From Crocinitomicaceae bacterium (GTDB taxonomy: Bacteria > Bacteroidota > Bacteroidia > Flavobacteriales_D > Crocinitomicaceae): a DNA stretch of 35,768 bases. Location of the stretch: NCBI GenBank assembly GCA_022425625.1, contig JAKMFD010000001.1, positions 1 through 35,768 of the forward strand. The letters are read 5' to 3'. The notes beneath the pieces were generated by a model. The model saw nothing but the letters and a program-made list of their open reading frames with translations. It ran no database searches and was not told the origin of the DNA. Made by a program: the position numbers and the translations under genes. Each line of letters starts with the position of its first letter. Positions within the stretch are counted from its first letter, which is position 1. Below are positions 9,656 through 18,111 of this stretch, in pieces.

Positions 9656-10896
9656 TAACGCACCTTTAATGTTACAATGGTTACAACTGCAAGAAGTACG
9701 GCAAGAATCCAAAAACGAGCAACAATTTTCGCTTCATGCAAACCACTTTTCTGATAATGGTGATGTAGAGGTGCCATCTTAAAGATGCGCCGACCTTCAC
9801 CGTATTTTCGTCTTGAGTATTTGAAATATCCCACCTGAAGCATGACAGAAAGGTTCTCTATCAGAAATACACCACACAATACAGGAATGAGAAGCTCTTT
9901 TCGGATTGAAATGGCAAAAACAGCGATAATACCACCTATTGCCAAACTTCCCGTATCACCCATAAACACCTGAGCTGGATAAGAGTTATACCATAAAAAC
10001 CCAATGCAAGCTCCGACAAAAGCACTAATGAAAATAACGAGCTCCTCTGCGAAAGGGATGTACATAACATTAAGGTAATCTGAGAAACGAACGTGTGAGC
10101 TTACATAGGCTAAAACCGCAAGTGCTATCCCTACAATAGCAGAGGTTCCCGTGGCCAATCCGTCCAAACCATCGGTCATATTTGCCCCATTTGAAACAGC
10201 TATTACAATAAAAATAACAATGGGAATGAAAATCAACCAACCATAAGAAGAATCACCACCAAGCAACCACTTATAATTAAACTCATTGTCCTTAACAAAT
10301 GGGATCGTGGTTGTCATTTCATCGGTTTCAACCCACTTAAATGATTGACGTTCTGAATTTATATGCTGATGTGTTACTAGCTTTTCATTTTCCTTTAATT
10401 GATAATCATCCGAAACACGTTTATGAACAACAACATCATCCGAAAAATATAATACTGAGCCAACAATGAGACCGACACCAATTTGACCAACTACTTTAAA
10501 TCTACCTTTTAAACCTTCCTTATTCTTTTTAAAAACTTTAATGTAATCATCAATAAAACCAATCATACCAAGCCAAACTGTAGCGAGTATCATCGTGATT
10601 ACATAAACATTCTCTAATCGCGCCAATAGTAATGTTGGTATTAAAATAGCGCCTAAGATGATAAGCCCTCCCATGGTAGGTGTCCCAGTTTTCTCAATTT
10701 GTCCGGCAAGACCTAAATCACGTACAGTTTCTCCTATCTGTTGTCGTTGTAAACGTGCTATAATTCGCTTTCCAAAAACAATAGAAATAATTAATGAAAA
10801 AATGAGTGCCAAGGCAGAGCGAAAAGAGATATAGCTGAAAAGACCAGCTCCTGGCATATTATATTTATCGAGAAATTCAAAAAGATAGTACAGCAT
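9655..10896 (-). CDS. mraY: Phospho-N-acetylmuramoyl-pentapeptide-transferase
   Basis: Motifs [63 protein letters not shown]. Confidence 0.97.
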   Translation of the reverse strand: MLYYLFEFLDKYNMPGAGLFSYISFRSALALIFSLIISIVFGKRIIARLQRQQIGETVRDLGLAGQIEKTGTPTMGGLIILGAILIPTLLLARLENVYVITMILATVWLGMIGFIDDYIKVFKKNKEGLKGRFKVVGQIGVGLIVGSVLYFSDDVVVHKRVSDDYQLKENEKLVTHQHINSERQSFKWVETDEMTTTIPFVKDNEFNYKWLLGGDSSYGWLIFIPIVIFIVIAVSNGANMTDGLDGLATGTSAIVGIALAVLAYVSSHVRFSDYLNVMYIPFAEELVIFISAFVGACIGFLWYNSYPAQVFMGDTGSLAIGGIIAVFAISIRKELLIPVLCGVFLIENLSVMLQVGYFKYSRRKYGEGRRIFKMAPLHHHYQKSGLHEAKIVARFWILAVLLAVVTIVTLKVR

Positions 10897-12359
10897 TAGT
10901 TGTTCTTTTGGTTTGTATATTCACTTGCAATTTTATAATCGTCGAAGTCGTGTCTGACTCCCTTTATTTCTTGATACTTTTCGTGACCCTTCCCAGCAAT
11001 TAGAATGACATCTTGTTCACGCGCCAGTTTAACTGCAAGCTTGATTGCTTCTCTGCGATTTAGCATTGTGAGCACGACATCTAATTGCTCACTTGTCAAC
11101 CCCGCTTGCATATCCTTGAGGATCTGTTGAGGGTCTTCACTTCTAGGATTATCAGAGGTTAATATCAGTTCATCACTCTTAGCACTTGCTATTGAAGCCA
11201 TTATCGGTCGCTTGTCTTTATCTCTATCACCTCCACAACCCACAATCGTAATAAGCCTAGAATTATCACTTTTGATAGCCGTAATCGTTTCCAATACATT
11301 CTTTAGTGCATCAGGTGTGTGCGCATAATCCACTATTGTTGTGGGTCCATTTTGAGCCTTTAAATATTGAAACCTCCCTTCAACAGATTGAAGATTGCTC
11401 AAAACACCTAAGGTTTCTATTTTATCTTCATCAAGAAGCATAGCAACAGCGTAAACCGCCAAGAGGTTATAAGCGTTAAATCGACCTATAAGCCTTGAAT
11501 AGAATTCTGCTCCATCAAGATTGAGAATGAGACCTGAAAGCGCATTCTCCATTACCTTTGCTTTAAAATCTGCTGGCGTTTTCAATGCATAATGATGTCT
11601 TTTAGCATTTGTATTCTGGAGCATGATTAACCCATTTTTATCATCTGTATTGACTAAGGCAAATGAAGCAGACGGCAACCCATCAAAAAACTGCTTTTTT
11701 GCTTTTATGTATGCAGAAAAGGTCTTGTGATAATCTAAATGGTCATGTGAGATATTGGTAAAAACACCACCCTCAAAATGAAGTCCATAAATTCGGTTTT
11801 GATCTATAGCGTGTGAGCTTACTTCCATAAAGCAATGCGTGCATCCTTCATTTACCATATCACGTAAAAGCGCATTCAATGCTACTGAATTTGGTGTTGT
11901 GTGAGTTGCAGGGATTGCATCTTTACCTATTTTATTAACAACCGTCGAGAGCAACCCTGTCTTGTAACCCAGACCAGAAAACAAGTCATACATTAAAGTG
12001 GCACAAGTCGTTTTACCATTTGTACCTGTAATCCCAACAAGCTTTAACTCGCGGGACGGATTACCATAAAATTTTGAGGCTATTAATGCCAATGCTTCAC
12101 TCGAGTTGAGAACTTGAATCAAGGAGATGTCTTTGGGTTGAAAATCAACCTTACGATCAACAATAAAATTCCGACATCCATTTTTATATGCAGCTTCAAG
12201 ATAGTCATGACCATTTTGAGAAAATCCTTCAATTGCAATGAATAAAGAATCTTTATTTGTTTCGCGTGAATCAAATTGAATAGTATGGATTACTCCTGAT
12301 GCATCACCAAGAATTACCTGATGCTTTAAAGAATCCAATAAATAATTCAATGCTTTCAT
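10896..12359 (-). CDS. murE: UDP-N-acetylmuramoyl-L-alanyl-D-glutamate--2,6-diaminopimelate ligase
   Basis: [47 protein letters not shown] (the DNPR motif typical of DAP-adding MurE). Confidence 0.97.
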   Translation of the reverse strand: MKALNYLLDSLKHQVILGDASGVIHTIQFDSRETNKDSLFIAIEGFSQNGHDYLEAAYKNGCRNFIVDRKVDFQPKDISLIQVLNSSEALALIASKFYGNPSRELKLVGITGTNGKTTCATLMYDLFSGLGYKTGLLSTVVNKIGKDAIPATHTTPNSVALNALLRDMVNEGCTHCFMEVSSHAIDQNRIYGLHFEGGVFTNISHDHLDYHKTFSAYIKAKKQFFDGLPSASFALVNTDDKNGLIMLQNTNAKRHHYALKTPADFKAKVMENALSGLILNLDGAEFYSRLIGRFNAYNLLAVYAVAMLLDEDKIETLGVLSNLQSVEGRFQYLKAQNGPTTIVDYAHTPDALKNVLETITAIKSDNSRLITIVGCGGDRDKDKRPIMASIASAKSDELILTSDNPRSEDPQQILKDMQAGLTSEQLDVVLTMLNRREAIKLAVKLAREQDVILIAGKGHEKYQEIKGVRHDFDDYKIASEYTNQKNN

Positions 12360-14476
12360 ATATTCTTCAATGTCAATTTGATTAACCTTCCGTTTTCGAG
12401 ATCAGTCCCTTCAGGTATGGATTGATATACAACCTTTCCAAATCCTTTTATCTCTACGATAAGTCCCATTTTCTCTAGAAGATAAATCGCATCTTTTGCC
12501 GTCATACCTGACACGCTTGGCACGCTGTTTTTTTTAATCTCTCTAGGAATTAAATTGATCTCTTTCAGCGGGCGCACGGCACCAATCCACTCACCTCCAC
12601 CCTCAACGTTATGCTCATAACCTAAATTTGCGAGGACATTCGATGCGTCAGCTTTATTACCGGCTTTTATTCTTGGTAAACTATTCGATTTAACAGATGC
12701 CTCATTTACAGCTTCATGATATTTTAAATTGGAGGCGAAAACTTTGTTGGCTACAGCCGCGAAAACAGTCCCAGAAACTTTTGCTCCATAGATGTACTTT
12801 TTAGGCTTGTAGATTACCACAATACACGAGTAGAGTGGTTTATCAGCTGGAAAAAATCCACAAAAAGATGCCTGATATTCCGACTCCGACCTGCCTAAGA
12901 ATTCACGAGACTGAGAGAGTAGTTTTACTGTACCTGTTTTACCGGCAATTTTAAACTCAACGGTTTTTAGATCCTTACCTGTGCCATCCTCCATAACACC
13001 TACGAGACAGCTTTTCACCTTTTTTATGGTTTGCATAGAGCAAATCTTTTCATCAAGGACAATTGGGTCGAACGATCGAATGATCTTTCCCGAGCTTCTC
13101 ACTTCTTTTACAAACTGAGGCCGCATCATTCTTCCATTGTTGGCCACTGAATTATACAAATTCAATGTTTGTAAGGGGGTTTGTTCTAATTCATAACCAA
13201 TCGACATATAAGGGATAGATATCCCAGACCAAATTTTAGAGCCAGGTCTTGAAACTTTCGGGTTTGGTTCTCCTGAAAGCGAAATTCCTAAAGGCTTGGT
13301 TAAGCCAAATTTTTCAAGTTTAGCAATGAATTGATCAGGATCTGACTTATAGGCCTCATGTATGGTGGGAGCTATAACATTTGATGAAAGTTCGAAAGCA
13401 CGTTTTAGAGAAATTTTACCATATCCATTTCCGTAATTAGAATCAAACAATGATTTTTTTGATCCCTTGAAGCGATACTCTCCTGTTGCATTAACCTCAG
13501 TATCCAAGGTCAATTTACCATCCTCCAATGCCGCCATTAATGCTGCGAGCTTAAAAGTTGATCCGGGAGGGGAATTGCGCCCAATGGCATAATTAAAAGA
13601 TTCAGAATAAGAGCTATCAGCTTTTCTTCTTAAATTCGAAATTGCCCTAACATATCCCGTTGCAACCTCCATTACAATAACACATCCTTCCGGTGCGTCC
13701 ATCGTTATCAATTGTTTTTCAAGTTCGGAATGTGCAACCTCTTGAATATCCGAATCTATCGTTGTAACGATATCTGAGCCAGCAACGGATTCTTGAACAA
13801 TCACTCCTGTATTTCTCCAACCATTTGCCAGCTTCTGCTGAATCTGTTGACCTGAAACACCTGCAAGATAATCTTGGTAGGCCCCCTCAATACCAACAGC
13901 TACCTCTTTCTCTCCATCTTTTCTATAGTATCCAAGTGTTCTTTTAGCAAGCTGACCTTTAGGGTTTTTGCGCACAGACGTCTCTTTACCGTCTATAATA
14001 CCTCCTTTAAAGGTTCCTTCTTTAAATATCGGAAGAGCCCTCAGAGACTTTCGCTGTTCATTCGTTACCTGTTTTTGAATTAGAACGTAGCGCTTACCAT
14101 TTTTACGAGCATGCTTGAGCTCCGCTGAAATCTCAGCTGCGCTTTTATGATAAAATAAATCACTAATACCAACGGCTAAAGAATCGATTTTCGATTCAAA
14201 AAGAGCTTCACTAACCACAACGGGATCCATATAAACATCATAGTAAGAAACGGTGGTAACCAATGGATTTAGATCTTTATCTAAGACATCTCCTGGCGTA
14301 GGCTTATCTAACACTATTCGTTCTGGAATTTTTCGATCACCTGGCATTAATCCAGGCTCAAGCTCAGTAAACTGAATTGAAATAACCGTGTATATAATCG
14401 TAATCATAACAGCGACAAATCCAAAGAAAATTAGATAAGCCCTGTTTTTCAAAACCTTCTTCTCTTTATCTATCAT
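12356..14476 (-). CDS. ftsI: Penicillin-binding protein/peptidoglycan transpeptidase FtsI with C-terminal PASTA domain
   Basis: N-terminal TM; transpeptidase motifs PGSTFKLA (SxxK), SSN, KTGTVKL (KTG); C-terminal VPSVSGMTAKDAIYLLEKMGLIVEIKGFGKVVYQSIPEGTDLENGRLIKLTL fits PASTA. Confidence 0.95.
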   Translation of the reverse strand: MIDKEKKVLKNRAYLIFFGFVAVMITIIYTVISIQFTELEPGLMPGDRKIPERIVLDKPTPGDVLDKDLNPLVTTVSYYDVYMDPVVVSEALFESKIDSLAVGISDLFYHKSAAEISAELKHARKNGKRYVLIQKQVTNEQRKSLRALPIFKEGTFKGGIIDGKETSVRKNPKGQLAKRTLGYYRKDGEKEVAVGIEGAYQDYLAGVSGQQIQQKLANGWRNTGVIVQESVAGSDIVTTIDSDIQEVAHSELEKQLITMDAPEGCVIVMEVATGYVRAISNLRRKADSSYSESFNYAIGRNSPPGSTFKLAALMAALEDGKLTLDTEVNATGEYRFKGSKKSLFDSNYGNGYGKISLKRAFELSSNVIAPTIHEAYKSDPDQFIAKLEKFGLTKPLGISLSGEPNPKVSRPGSKIWSGISIPYMSIGYELEQTPLQTLNLYNSVANNGRMMRPQFVKEVRSSGKIIRSFDPIVLDEKICSMQTIKKVKSCLVGVMEDGTGKDLKTVEFKIAGKTGTVKLLSQSREFLGRSESEYQASFCGFFPADKPLYSCIVVIYKPKKYIYGAKVSGTVFAAVANKVFASNLKYHEAVNEASVKSNSLPRIKAGNKADASNVLANLGYEHNVEGGGEWIGAVRPLKEINLIPREIKKNSVPSVSGMTAKDAIYLLEKMGLIVEIKGFGKVVYQSIPEGTDLENGRLIKLTLKNI

Positions 14477-14840
14477 CGTGGGAAGGTTTAATTCGTATTA
14501 CTTTTGTTGCGTTCAAGGACTCCTTTAAGTCTCTTTCCTTGAGTTTTTCTATAAGGTCCTGCCTCCTAGTTTTAAACTCAAAAGAAGATTTAACTTCAAG
14601 AAATTCTGCTGCATTTTGATTGACCTCAAGCTCCGTTTTTTTAATGTCATCATTAATCTGTTTTACATAATATCCTTTAGAAACAAATAAAATCAGCAAC
14701 AAGAGCGTGAAGAAAATAAAGGGAAGGTTGTTGAGTACAAAAGATTTTGTTAAAAATTCTCCATTAAGAATTTGCGTCAAAGCATTAGCTTTTCTCCTTG
14801 ATTTTTGACCTGACTGAGAAGTGTTTGTCTTTTTAGCCAT
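14466..14840 (-). CDS. ftsL: FtsL-like cell division protein
   Basis: Small single-TM protein (LPFIFFTLLLLILFVSKGYYV) followed by a coiled-coil-like region, between rsmH and ftsI; call relies largely on position. Confidence 0.8.
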   Translation of the reverse strand: MAKKTNTSQSGQKSRRKANALTQILNGEFLTKSFVLNNLPFIFFTLLLLILFVSKGYYVKQINDDIKKTELEVNQNAAEFLEVKSSFEFKTRRQDLIEKLKERDLKESLNATKVIRIKPSHDDR

Positions 14841-15750
14841 TTCGCTCTCCTATTCTTAATTTCGCGCTTCGGGCACGAGAATTCATTTTAACTTCATCTT
14901 CATCGGGCGCCACAGGCTTCCTTGTTACCTCTGTAAAAGGTTTAATTGGATTGCCATAGAAATCCTTTTCAAGCGCACCTTCAAGGTTTCCTTTTTTAAG
15001 AAAATTCTTTACAAGCCTGTCTTCTAGTGAGTGGTACGAGAGCACTACTAACCTACCTCCAGGTGCAATTACTTTTTCACACTGTAAAAGCAAATCTTCA
15101 AGCACCTTAATCTCCTGATTCACCTCTATACGAACTGCTTGAAATACTTGCGCGTAATATCTATTCTCTTTGAATTTCGGGGCGAAATCAGACAAAAACT
15201 TAATGAAATCTTGAGTCGTGTTGAGACGACTGGACTGACGAAACTTAACAAGCTCGTAGGCCAATCTTTTGGCATTCCTGATTTCACCATACTTTCGGAA
15301 AACTGATAACAATTCTTCTTCAGTTGATTCATGAAGTACATCTGCAGCATTTCTGGATGCAGAACCATTCATACGCATATCAAGAGCCCCTTCCTTCCTG
15401 ATAGAAAAACCTCTTGTGCCTTCATCAAATTGATGTGAGGAAACACCCAAATCTGCCAAAATGCCATCAACTTGAGTCACACCCTTTAATTTTAACTGAT
15501 TTGAAAGAAAAGAGAAATTTGATTGTATAAAATGAAAATTCGGTGCTTCCCAGACATTCCTTAAGGCATCTTTGTCTTGATCCAAAGCATACAATTTTCC
15601 CTTTGCAGACAGCTGACTATGAATTAATCGAGAATGACCACCACCACCAAAAGTAACATCAACATAAACTCCATCCGGATTGATATTCAATCCATTGATG
15701 CAAGCATCACGCAAAACAGGTATGTGGTATAAATTATTCTTTTGGCTCAT
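14833..15750 (-). CDS. rsmH: 16S rRNA (cytosine(1402)-N(4))-methyltransferase RsmH (MraW)
   Basis: HIPVLRDACINGL, DVTFGGGGHSRLI, ILADLGVSSHQFDEGTRGFS, YHSLEDRLVKNF. Confidence 0.97.
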   Translation of the reverse strand: MSQKNNLYHIPVLRDACINGLNINPDGVYVDVTFGGGGHSRLIHSQLSAKGKLYALDQDKDALRNVWEAPNFHFIQSNFSFLSNQLKLKGVTQVDGILADLGVSSHQFDEGTRGFSIRKEGALDMRMNGSASRNAADVLHESTEEELLSVFRKYGEIRNAKRLAYELVKFRQSSRLNTTQDFIKFLSDFAPKFKENRYYAQVFQAVRIEVNQEIKVLEDLLLQCEKVIAPGGRLVVLSYHSLEDRLVKNFLKKGNLEGALEKDFYGNPIKPFTEVTRKPVAPDEDEVKMNSRARSAKLRIGERNG

Positions 15751-16195
15751 CCAAGTCTCCCATTACTTCATTTGCTAAATCGGCAAAGTCCGTTATGTTT
15801 TCTTCGATCATACTGAAGTACTTGGATTTATCCCATATTTCTACACGGTCATTATATGCTATAAGCATAACCTCTTGCCCTAAACCAATTCTTTCGGCGT
15901 GAGCCGTCGGTATTAAAACACGACCTGCGTTATCAAGTGCAATTTGTTTTGCGCCTTGGTGAAACAAACGATAAAACATTCGATTCTTCGGTTTAAACAA
16001 GTTCATCTGAGACAATCGCTCACTCATCTTTTCCCAATCCATTATTGGATATAAAGTGAGACAATCTTCAAAACCCTTGTTTAACATAAAATCACGCTGG
16101 GCAGTCGGAGCCAACTGCTTCCTAAGACCTGCAGGGAATAGAAACCTACCCTTGCTATCTAACTTAACCTCAAATTCTCCTACTAATCCAGCCAT
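15734..16195 (-). CDS. mraZ: Transcriptional regulator/division protein MraZ
   Basis: Double SpoVT/AbrB-like repeat (GEFEVKLDSKGRFLFPAGLRKQL; QIALDNAGRVLIPTAHAERIGL); first gene of the dcw cluster. Confidence 0.96.
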   Translation of the reverse strand: MAGLVGEFEVKLDSKGRFLFPAGLRKQLAPTAQRDFMLNKGFEDCLTLYPIMDWEKMSERLSQMNLFKPKNRMFYRLFHQGAKQIALDNAGRVLIPTAHAERIGLGQEVMLIAYNDRVEIWDKSKYFSMIEENITDFADLANEVMGDLDEPKE

Positions 16196-16223
16196 AACGA
16201 AACTATGAGTAAAAATAATGGAA

Positions 16224-16243
16224 TTTTACCACTTTTTACCACC
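16224..16243 (-). promoter_or_regulatory. Putative MraZ box (tandem GTGG repeat)
   Basis: Minus strand GGTGGTAAAAAGTGGTAAAA: two GTGG units with 10-bp period in the mraZ 5' UTR. Confidence 0.6.
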
Positions 16244-16292
16244 TAAAATCAAATTGTTGATAACTTATAACGTTAGTTTATTTTTTTTGTTT

Positions 16293-16324
16293 CAAAAATA
16301 CAGCGTTATGATAGAAAGAACAAA
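16293..16324 (-). promoter_or_regulatory. Predicted Bacteroidota-type promoter for the mraZ/dcw operon
   Basis: On the minus strand TTTG (16324-16321), 20-nt spacer, TATTTTTG (16300-16293); matches the TTTG/TAnnTTTG consensus. Confidence 0.6.
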
Positions 16325-16344
16325 CATTTACGTAAATATTACAT

Positions 16345-16360
16345 AAGTGGTAAAAAGTGG
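16345..16360 (+). promoter_or_regulatory. Second putative MraZ box, opposite orientation
   Basis: Plus strand AAGTGGTAAAAAGTGG; same GTGGTAAAAAGTGG core as the minus-strand copy at 16224-16243. Confidence 0.5.
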
Positions 16361-16404
16361 ATAACTATTTTAAACTGATGATTTTATTAGCATAAGTATT
16401 TCTT

Positions 16405-16412
16405 TAATTTTG
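16405..16412 (+). promoter_or_regulatory. Predicted -7 element (TAATTTTG) for the EamA-family gene
   Basis: Exact TAnnTTTG match 4 nt before the GTG start at 16417; no clear -33 TTG. Confidence 0.5.
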
Positions 16413-16416
16413 CACG

Positions 16417-17313
16417 GTGAAAATTTCATTAAAGTATTGGATGCTATTGCTTTTGCTCTCCGTTATCTGGGGTAGCTCTTTTATTCTGATGAAAACAGCA
16501 ATGTACGACTCCGAGGGCCACTCAATATTCACATCCAATCAAGTTGCTACATTGCGTATTCTTATCGCAAGCATTGCCCTTTTGCCTTTTAGCATCTATG
16601 CAATTCGAAAAATTAATCTTAAACGAGACTTGGGGCACTTCATCATAGTCGCTTTGTGTGGGAATTTATTTCCGGCTTTTCTATTCACTTATGCGGAAAC
16701 TGGCATCTCGTCAGGCCTCGCAGGAATGTTAAACAGCACGACGCCTATTTTTACAATAATTATTGCACTTGTTATTTTCAGGGACAAAATGAGTAAGCGC
16801 CAATTTTCAGGAGCCTTCATAGGCTCTATTGGTATTGGAATTCTAGTCTATTTCGGGAAAAAAAATTCTTTAGATGGAGAATGGATCCATATCATTAGTG
16901 TTATTTGCGCGACCCTATGTTACGCTATTAGCCTAAGCGTTATTCGCTATAAATTAGGACATTACAAATCTTTAGATATTGCTTCGATTGCATTTCTTCT
17001 GCTTTTAATACCCTCTATTTTTTTGTTTTTAACAGCGCACACTCTAGAGGCTTTTGAAAACACTCAAGAAGTGAAAAATGGCTTCATGGCAATTCTTGTT
17101 TTATCTTTAGTGGGAACCGCTCTAGCCTTGTTTATATTCAATACTATTATCAAAAACACTTCAGCTTTGTTTGCAAGCTCAGTAACCTACTTTATCCCTA
17201 TTGTTGCAGTTATTATTGGAATATTTTTCAATGAACATATTAATTTGGCTCAAATAACAGGCATGGCCGTTGCCTTAAGTGGGGTTTTTATTGCCAATTC
17301 CAAAATGCAATAA
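16417..17313 (+). CDS. EamA/DMT family (RhaT-like) transporter
   Basis: About 10 hydrophobic helices; motifs SVIWGSSFILMKTA, GLAGMLNSTTPIFTIIIALVIFRDKMSKRQFSGAFIGSIGI. GTG start, alternative ATG at 16441. Confidence 0.92.
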   Translation: MKISLKYWMLLLLLSVIWGSSFILMKTAMYDSEGHSIFTSNQVATLRILIASIALLPFSIYAIRKINLKRDLGHFIIVALCGNLFPAFLFTYAETGISSGLAGMLNSTTPIFTIIIALVIFRDKMSKRQFSGAFIGSIGIGILVYFGKKNSLDGEWIHIISVICATLCYAISLSVIRYKLGHYKSLDIASIAFLLLLIPSIFLFLTAHTLEAFENTQEVKNGFMAILVLSLVGTALALFIFNTIIKNTSALFASSVTYFIPIVAVIIGIFFNEHINLAQITGMAVALSGVFIANSKMQ

Positions 17314-17341
17314 AGAACCTTGTGATTTCATGTGAAATATT

Positions 17342-17371
17342 TTGATGCATTAGAAGAAAATAGTATCTTTG
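17342..17371 (+). promoter_or_regulatory. Predicted promoter for rplU-rpmA
   Basis: TTG (17342-17344), 19-nt spacer, TATCTTTG (17364-17371), about 40 nt upstream of the rplU ATG. Confidence 0.65.
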
Positions 17372-17409
17372 TCGTCCAATTTTGGATAACTTATAATGTA
17401 ATCATTGTT

Positions 17410-17760
17410 ATGTACGCAATAGTAGAGATAGCAGGGCAGCAATTTAAAGTGCAAAAAGACCAAAAGGTTTACGTTCATCGTTTAGAAGAAAAAGAAGGCT
17501 CAAAAATTGAGTTTGATAATGTTCTTCTAATTGAAGATAAAGGAACGGTAACCGTTGGCGCCCCGGCTGTAGAAGGTGCAAAAATCACCGCAAAAGTAGA
17601 AAACCACGTGAAAGGAGACAAAGTTATTGTTTTCAAAAAGAAGCGCAGAAAAGGCTACAAAAAGAAAAATGGTCACAGACAATCATTTACAGAATTGTCA
17701 ATTACAGGAATTAAAATTAAGAAGCCAGCGGCAGCGAAAGCTAAAGAGGCTCAAAAATAA
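17410..17760 (+). CDS. rplU: 50S ribosomal protein L21
   Basis: [22 protein letters not shown]...[26 protein letters not shown]-track start 17332 trimmed to ATG 17410 because the L21 N-terminus begins MYAIVEIAG. Confidence 0.97.
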   Translation: MYAIVEIAGQQFKVQKDQKVYVHRLEEKEGSKIEFDNVLLIEDKGTVTVGAPAVEGAKITAKVENHVKGDKVIVFKKKRRKGYKKKNGHRQSFTELSITGIKIKKPAAAKAKEAQK

Positions 17761-17766
17761 AAGAAC

Positions 17767-18039
17767 ATGGCACATAAGAAAGGAGTCGGTAGTTCGAAAA
17801 ACGGACGTGAATCACAAAGTAAAAGACTAGGTGTTAAAATTTTTGGTGGACAAGCTGCAATTGCAGGTAACATAATCGTTCGACAAAGAGGTACACAACA
17901 CCACCCGGGAAACAATGTAGGAATTGGTAAAGATCACACGCTTTATGCGTTGGAAGACGGATTGGTTGAGTTCAAAAAGAAAAAGAACAACAGATCATTT
18001 GTTTCAATAGTTCCATTGGAAACTGGCGCAGAAGCTTAA
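17767..18039 (+). CDS. rpmA: 50S ribosomal protein L27
   Basis: [62 protein letters not shown]. Confidence 0.98.
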   Translation: MAHKKGVGSSKNGRESQSKRLGVKIFGGQAAIAGNIIVRQRGTQHHPGNNVGIGKDHTLYALEDGLVEFKKKKNNRSFVSIVPLETGAEA

Positions 18040-18059
18040 AAAAACTATACAATAATTAG

Positions 18060-18088
18060 AAAGGCCGACATCTGTCGGCCTTTTTTTG
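18060..18088 (+). terminator. Rho-independent terminator after rpmA
   Basis: Perfect stem AAGGCCGACA-tc-TGTCGGCCTT followed by a T-tract. Confidence 0.9.
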
Positions 18089-18100
18089 TTTTCTAGAAAC

Positions 18101-18108
18101 TATATTTG
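18101..18108 (+). promoter_or_regulatory. Predicted -7 element (TATATTTG) for lnt
   Basis: Exact TAnnTTTG match immediately after the rpmA terminator and 4 nt before the lnt ATG at 18112. Confidence 0.55.
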
Positions 18109-18111
18109 CAA

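Noticed and set aside
9656-9712. N-terminal extension of murD ([19 protein letters not shown]), considered as a Cys-rich metal-binding leader
   Set aside because: It is the mraY 3' coding region read in another frame; the MurD core starts at [14 protein letters not shown] with a standard TAATG overlap.
12356-12560. PASTA domain on FtsI as an unusual fusion
   Set aside because: PASTA-bearing FtsI-type PBPs are well known; clear domain but not novel.
17332-17409. N-terminal extension of rplU in the ORF track
   Set aside because: L21 proteins begin [11 protein letters not shown]; the extension contains the predicted rplU promoter (TTG-N19-TATCTTTG) and is not L21-like.
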